From positions 1 to 64,000 of the forward strand of contig LLEY01000101.1 in assembly GCA_001414485.1 (NCBI GenBank): a DNA stretch of 64,000 nucleotides. Direction: 5' to 3'. Below the pieces are notes generated by a model that saw only the letters and a list, made by a program, of their open reading frames with translations, was not told the DNA's origin and did no database searches. The stretch's first letter is position 1; each line of letters opens with the position of its first letter. The DNA is from Calycina herbarum. Taxonomy: Eukaryota > Ascomycota > Leotiomycetes > Helotiales > Pezizellaceae. Of this stretch, positions 58,161-64,000 are shown piece after piece. Made by a program: the position numbers and the translations under genes.

Positions 58161-60102
58161 ATGGCCATCGACCACCTTCGGCCTTCCTCGAGAGACCAGC
58201 ACATTCGCGAGCTTCCTTCTCTCAAAAGAGCACATTCGGACGATGGGAGGCAGTCGCTACCCCCAATGGAGCCGATTTCACGTCCTTCCTCGACTTCGAC
58301 CCAGTCTAGCATCCACCACAGTGCTTCGCTGCCACAACTCCCTGGGCTCTCAGCACTTGCCTCCATGGCTTCATCGTCCCTTCCGCCACAATTGAGGTAC
58401 GTTTGGGGAAAGAGCTGGTTACAATTGGTGGTTCTGTTGGTTGTGTTTGGGTTGTTTACGAGTCCTGGATTTTCAAAGGGAAGGGGCCATCCGCTCCGTT
58501 TTGCCTCGAGTCAATTGACTGGCACAAAATCCCGGAGAGAAACAACCCAGAGCAAAATATTCCAAAAGAACGGTTTATGTAGAAGCAAGTTGATGCTAAT
58601 ACATCTTATAGGGGATTTAATGGCGTTAGTATGGGGTTTTCGACATCGTCGCCCTCAGCAACATCTGGAGGAGGCCAGAGCAATTCACCTGTAAGTTTAC
58701 ATGTCTCTGTTCCATACCCATTCAATATAGCCGGGAAAGAAATCCTGCCATTGCTTTTCGTACACCTCCCTTATTACCTCAAGTATTCAAATGTATTATT
58801 CCAGACGATTTGGAAGAATGAAGAGATCCACTCTGCCATTCTTCTAAACGTCTGGAAGAATGCTCGATTACCCTAGATGACCTGACACAATTTGGAGCAA
58901 AGGATGGGTACGCAGCAAAATCTTGCCTTACCTTCCCTTTCTATCTTTTGTTATGGTCTAGTGGCTTAGACTAGCGATGGTTCCCCTATCGCTTTCAGAT
59001 AGGGGAGTGCGGCCACTCTGGCCACTATGGCTACCGTAGGCTCCCCACGCCTCGCCGGTTTTCCGCCGTCACAATCACAATTTTCCAACTCCTCCTCCTT
59101 ATCGGCACACACGATAAAGACACTTTCTTTATCACACCAAAGTCTATCATCATGGCGACGGTTTCAAATTCTAATCACGAAACCTCACAGCCCACCTGCC
59201 AAAACTGCACCACCTCGACGACACCTCTTTGGCGACGCGATGAAATCGGCTCCGTGCTGTGCAATGCCTGTGGACTCTTCCTCAAGTTGCATGGCCGCCC
59301 TCGGCCGATAAGCCTCAAGACAGATGTAATCAAGAGTCGGAATCGCGTCAAGAGCTCGGGCTCTGGGGTAACGCAGGGAATGAAGAAGAAGGTAAGTCTC
59401 TACGGGAAACTTTGTTGTTGGCTTGTGCTAATTACCGTGTCGCAGAGTGTCCTCGATGTCAATGGCGACCAGTCTTTCATGCAATCGCGATCGCAAGCAG
59501 GAACTCCCCCACCCGGTTCTCTGGGGCAACAACATCGTCGCACTTCACAGAAGTCCGCCAACGGACATTCTGACGGCTCGAACTCTCCTATATCACGAAC
59601 TCAAACGCCCTCGATGTTCACGAACCATATGCAGCCATTCAATGGCCATGGAATGGAGGAACACTTTCATCACCAGTCCCCCTCGTTACCTGCACTACAC
59701 CTTCGACATCCTTCCCCAGGTCGGTCCACTTCCCCGCTGAATGGAGCCTCTGGCCTCGAAGTACCTCAAACCTACGAACAGCTTATCGCCAACAACACCG
59801 CGCTCAAGACACGAGTCAGCGAGCTCGAGCTTATCAATGAGCTCTTCCGTGGTAGGGTCACACAATTAGAACAAGATGAAGCCAATGCTAGACGTGGAGA
59901 GGATATGCGCAGAGAGTCGGAGCATACGTTGTTGCAACGGCTCGAGGAATCGCAACGTCGGGAGAACCAGTTGAAGCACCGTCTAGACACTCTAGAGGAG
60001 CAATTGGGCGAACAGCGCGATGAAGCGCCACGTGCCAAAAAAATGCGTGTCTCAGATATTGTTGGAGACAGTGAAGCTTCTACTCCGCAATCCACTACTT
60101 AA
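58161..60102 (+). CDS. AreB/ASD4-type GATA transcription factor
   Basis: Clear parts: first exon 58161-58396 ([10 protein letters not shown]), an exon at about 58616-58690 (Gly/Ser-rich), an exon ending at 58907 with [19 protein letters not shown], then 59003-59391 and 59446-60102. The zinc finger is [16 protein letters not shown] ... C-N-A-C-G-L, with C-x2-C-x18-C-x2-C spacing. The C-terminal third is a coiled coil ([14 protein letters not shown]). Both features fit the Dal80/AreB/ASD4 class, repressors in nitrogen regulation or sexual development. The stretch 58691-58825 cannot be spliced cleanly: the conserved frame meets a TGA at 58819. The 54-nt intron 59392-59445 is in frame and stop-free. 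Family is secure; the N-terminal gene model is not. Confidence 0.88.
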
Positions 60103-62229
60103 GGCTATGCCTAACTAGGTCGTGATCCGTCCAAGACTCTGTCTTTCCTGGGTCTTCAGCATTTTGATACTGCTCTCTTCCTTGCAACTATCCTTGCTGC
60201 TTCATTCAGAACTAGTGGCTTGTGATAGAGCTCTACTGAAGATACCAGTTCTTCTCTCTTGTTTATTACTTGTCCATGATACCACCAATAACGAAATCTT
60301 TCTTTCCATCAGTTGAATGCCCACGATTCTTATCACTTTTGTGGACAACGGGTCCGTCATGTGTTTCAGGCCTTTCCATTGTTCTATTCCAGCCTAACCC
60401 AACTCGGACACATTTGGGCATCAACAACAATGTACCACCACCACAAAATGCATCATGTCATTTTTCGCGTTTCTCTTTTCTTATATCTTTCTAAAAGTTT
60501 CACCGGAAGCGTTTGACGGCGTCTGGAATTGGGGAACACTACTACAACACACATAATAATGCCAAACTTAATACTACACAACAAAACGCGAACTTCTACG
60601 AGGACAGAAATTTCCACGGTCTACCACGTTACTGCTCTCTCACGTCTCCACGTTTCTGCTTGCAACAATTCCCGGACATAGATAAGGAAAAATGGGGGTA
60701 ATTAAAGCGATGACTAAAAATAGTTCTCTTCTCCTTTTTACTATCTGTTGAGCTACGAAATGGGGGTCTTGGCTGGTTAGCTCACGGAATGGGGAATGGA
60801 GGGATAACTTCGTTGAAAATTAATGGGAGGATTGAGACTATGTATTTGAATCCTTTCTGTAGCTGTTGCTGGGGGAGAAGTGATATGGAAATAAATTGAA
60901 TATTTCCCAACTTTTTAGTTTCTTGCTTTCTTAGCACTGACTGTTCTGTTCGTTGATGTTACCTAGCCTCTAATACTTGTTGTGATCCTCTTCGGGGTAA
61001 GACGACAAAAGCGGCGGTAAATAGCTCGAACTTCATCGTTTTAAGCTACCTTGGTTAATATTTGGAATTGTTCTAGGTATCTGGGTTGATCACCTTGTTT
61101 GACCTTCACTACATATTTGAATTAACCCAACTTTGTCTAATTGTACAAACGAACTTTACAATTCTACACTCGTCGTAACTTCGCTTGTTGATTTTTATCA
61201 TTTCACTTCAGTTGAAGAATTTCTTTCAAGAATCGAACTCCTGTGTTTTAACAAAGACAGCATCATGTAAACCTTATACGTCTATTTTCTTTCACTTAGC
61301 CATCTAAAAAAAAAATTCCCAACCTCTTAGTTGATCTTCAGCAGTCTCCCTTCCGCCTGGAGTATACCTTGAAAACGATCTATTATAAGTCTTGGTTTTA
61401 CTCCACGTAGTTCTAACTTGGGAAAATACTAATACTAATAATCCGATAATAACTTTACAAACTATTTACTCAATACTAGATGTAATTTCACCTATTCTAC
61501 TGTTTTCTAAACATACAATACATGTCTACCCTGTGAAGATTTCTAGACAAATTTTTTCACTTGACGGTCGATTCCAGAAAAAGAAAGATCAGCCTGGAAG
61601 GGTCGGTCTCAAGAGGGAATTGCAATAGTGTTTCACTGAAGGATCGTTCCTTTGTTGCATACTGCTCCCCCCCCCCTCTTTCTTCCACCTCCTTCCACCT
61701 CCTCTCTCATTCCTCCACCTCTCTCTCACAATCTCCTCACTCCTTCCCAACCGAAGAATATAAAAGCGGCAGTAAACAAAAACCTGTTATTCGCACTTTC
61801 CAGTATTATACATTGGAACTTGATTGTTCCCAAACACATACAGTACCTGGCTTGAGTTTCTAGTCTTCAAGTCTTCAAGTCAATAAATAGCCTTGAATCA
61901 CCCTAGACAACCGATGACCGAGGGCTGCTGGGTAGGCAGGCAGGCGCGAGCCAACCAACCAACAACCCACCCATTGCACAACTGCCGTCTATTATCTATT
62001 ATCCCCCCCTTTAAATACCTTTCTAGCTTACAGAATCTTTATCCTAACACCCACCCAACACCTGAATCCAACCCCCCCTTCAAACCTCTCCTCTTTCCTC
62101 CAAAGCAAAATCCAAGGCCAGCTCATGTGAACAGCAAACTTTCAAAATACCTACGAGGTTACTTACTAACATACACTGTACCCCCTTCCCTACTAGTCAA
62201 CCATTTAGCAAACAACTACTCACGACTCT
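60103..62229. other. Intergenic, polypyrimidine tracts
   Basis: About 2.1 kb. It begins with the GATA 3' UTR. A polypyrimidine tract with a run of about 13 C and CTTCCACCTC repeats lies at 61664-61745. Further C-runs occur at 62004-62100. ORFs here are low-complexity and unsupported. Confidence 0.45.
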
Positions 62230-62515
62230 TTTTGGATTTTGGCCTGCCCCCAAACGTGACGTATGGCTTACTCAATAATTGACGGCTTACTCAAAGTTCA
62301 TTGGCTTACTTCGCAACCATTTTCTTGGCCCCCAAACGGTGATTGGCTTACTCGCAAGCTTACTTCTCAATAGTTGGCCTACTCGCAACATAGTCTTGGC
62401 CCCCAATCGCGATTAGCTTATCGACAATCGTCTGGCTTACTCACAACATGTCTTTGGCCCCCAAACGTGAGAGCTTACTTGTCATTTCTCCGGCTTACTC
62501 GTCACTCTTCAAATT
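62230..62515. repeat. Degenerate minisatellite, four units
   Basis: Four imperfect units begin near 62239, 62325, 62396 and 62454. Each starts TGGCCCCCAAACG or a close variant and continues with one to three copies of GGCTTACTCGCAA-like sequence. Unit length shrinks from about 86 to 58 bases. It lies between the 3' ends of two convergent genes. Confidence 0.7.
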
Positions 62516-62807
62516 CCGGTTACACAGAACTTTTATCCAACAGCGATTCCAATAAATTATAACCATCATCACACATAAAAGAATCCAAAGTCTCGAGAAC
62601 AAAAAGGTCATAATCAATGTCTCTTTCGCAATCTCATGTACTCATTGTACTCATCAATCTAATAACCCGCCCCCCCCCAACGCAACGCAACGCAAAGAAG
62701 ATAGAAGAGAGGAAACAAAACCACGAGTCCACCAACAAAGCCATGTATGTATGTATGTTCCACTCCACACCACCCTCATCTCATCTCATACTCATGCTAT
62801 CCTCAAC
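62516..62807. other. Probable 3' UTR of GPH1
   Basis: Nearly 300 bases of AC-rich sequence directly downstream of the phosphorylase stop on the minus strand. An eight-C run and CGCAACGCAACGCAA (three CGCAA units) lie near 62672-62694; a TGTATGTATGTA repeat lies at 62745-62756. Confidence 0.4.
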
Positions 62808-64000
62808 CTACAACTCCCCCTTCCCCAACCCATTCTTCTCATCATCCTCCGGGACCAAAGGCTCCACATTCCAAATACTCTCCGCATACTCATTAATACA
62901 CCGATCACTACTAAAGAAGCCCATTCTCGAAACACTCAGGATAGTCTTGCTAATCCACTCATCCTGGTCCTTGTACGCCTCATCAACCAAAGTCTGAGTC
63001 TGGATATAGCTGTGGAAATCATCCGAGACAAGGTAGTAATCACCATGGTCCTCGATAGCTCCAACCAGAGCTCCAAAGGCACCGGCGTCACCAAAGGTGT
63101 TGGCTTTGATGGACTCAAAGACTTTGGCGAGGTCGGGGTCGAGAGTGTGAGAGCCGTAGGTGTGAGCGTGACGGAGGTCTTCGACGTCTTCTGCGAGGTT
63201 GCCGAAGAGGAAGATGTTGTTTTCGCCGATTTCGCGGGTGATTTCAATCTGGTGTTTTTGTTAGCAGAGTCCAAAGATTTAGCTCGGTTGGTAGACTTAC
63301 ATTGGCACCATCGCAAGTACCAATAATCAAACCTCCATTCAAGACAAACTTCATGTTCGAAGTTCCACTAGCCTCAGTACCAGCAGTTGAGATATGCTCA
63401 CTGATATCACTTGCAGGGGCAATGATTTCAGCCTTGGAAACATTGTAATCCTCCAAGAAGATGACCTTGAGAAGATCACCAACATCCGGATCCTTGTTGA
63501 CAACAGATCCGACTTGGTTTATGAGATGGATAATAGTCTTGGCCATCCAGTATCCTGGAGCCGCCTTACCACCAAAGATGGAAACTCTTGGTGCGAGCTT
63601 CTTTCGTTCAGTGGGAGTCATTGCCTTGATGGTCAAGTACCGGTGGATAACTCCAAAGATGTTCATCTGTTGACGCTTGTATTCGTGTATACGCTTGACT
63701 TGGATATCAAACAGAGCGGATGGGTTGACAGTGACTCCAGTCGTCATCTTGATGTGCTTGGCAAGTCGGACTTTGTTAGCATACTTGATTTCAGCCCACT
63801 CCTTCTTAAACTCCTTGTCATCAACAAACTTCTCAAGTTCGTTAAGGATGTTCAGGTTCTTCAAGAATCCCAAACCGCCAACCTTGGATGCAATCAATTC
63901 GGACAACCTAGGGTTGGCCTGGTGCAACCAACGTCTTGGGGTGATTCCATTGGTGACATTTGTAAACTTGTCGGGTCCGAAAATTCTGACGAAATCCTTG
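62808..64000 (-). CDS. GPH1: Glycogen phosphorylase, C-terminal half (runs off the right edge)
   Basis: Exons: complement of 62808-63248 and 63301 to the window edge, about 380 residues of a protein near 870-890 in full. The translation starts mid-gene at K-D-F-V-R-I-F-G-P-D-K-F-T-N-V-T-N-G-I-T. It has the catalytic-site V-K-R-I-H-E-Y-K-R-Q and the PLP-binding block E-A-S-G-T-S-N-M-K-F, whose lysine holds the cofactor. It ends in acidic E-P-L-V-P-E-D-D-E-K. The enzyme releases glucose-1-phosphate from glycogen in the cytosol. The intron follows G-T-C-D-G-A-N and has a GTAAGT donor. Identification is very secure; the start lies outside the window. Confidence 0.97.

Noticed and set aside
61225..61300. 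T-loop-like GAGTTCGATTC on the minus strand
   Set aside because: No matching acceptor, D or anticodon stems around it, so not a tRNA.
62230..62515. Repeat considered as a CRISPR-like array
   Set aside because: Units are degenerate, unequal and without regular spacers; fungal nuclear genome.

Overview
This is a filamentous ascomycete chromosome segment. Genes carry many short introns (about 45-70 bp) with GTAWGT donors and CTAAY-type branch sites. Several families seen here (DUF3716, DUF7730, a PTH11-like rhodopsin-domain protein, a C6 zinc-cluster regulator) are typical of Pezizomycotina. Gene-rich blocks alternate with AT-rich, mutation-decayed repeat islands, which points to a Leotiomycete of the Sclerotinia/Botrytis type; that placement is an inference. 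No operons, CRISPR arrays or convincing tRNA/rRNA genes were seen.

Layout. 0-12 kb: the tail of a hAT transposase at the left edge, CUL1 (minus), a four-exon membrane protein resembling the phospholipase D regulator SRF1 (minus), a mitochondrial K+/H+-exchange-related protein (plus) and two tandem DUF3716 paralogues (plus). 12-25 kb: a long gene-free stretch and leader, a KRE6/SKN1-type GH16 cell-wall glucan enzyme (plus), a TOK-type outward-rectifier K+ channel with an overlapping upstream ORF (plus), and a coiled-coil protein with a C-terminal membrane segment (minus). 25-32 kb: an AT-rich island with a Harbinger-like inverted-repeat element, an LTR-like direct repeat pair, a foldback and gene debris. 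32-50.6 kb: a frame-disrupted three-repeat gene, a C6 transcription factor, a DUF7730 protein, a DUF2415 WD-type protein (all three minus), mitochondrial HSP70 SSC1 (plus), eIF3g (plus), a 301-bp Tc1-type MITE and a PTH11-like membrane protein (plus). 50.6-58 kb: a 1.86-kb decayed pogo/Fot-type transposon with intact terminal repeats, an APH-fold kinase-like gene (minus) and AT-rich debris. 58-64 kb: an AreB/ASD4-type GATA regulator (plus), a degenerate minisatellite, and the 3' half of glycogen phosphorylase GPH1 (minus), which runs off the right edge.

The genes do not form one pathway. They cover housekeeping (cullin, HSP70, eIF3g, glycogen phosphorylase), cell wall and ion transport (GH16, TOK, KHE-like) and regulation (GATA, C6). 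Exon structures were worked out by hand from splice signals and reading frame; where they are uncertain this is stated. The most unusual features are the DUF3716 tandem pair with identical cysteine spacing, the interrupted three-repeat gene, two intact-ended DNA transposons, two in-frame stop-free introns, and the ATGA overlap upstream of the channel gene.
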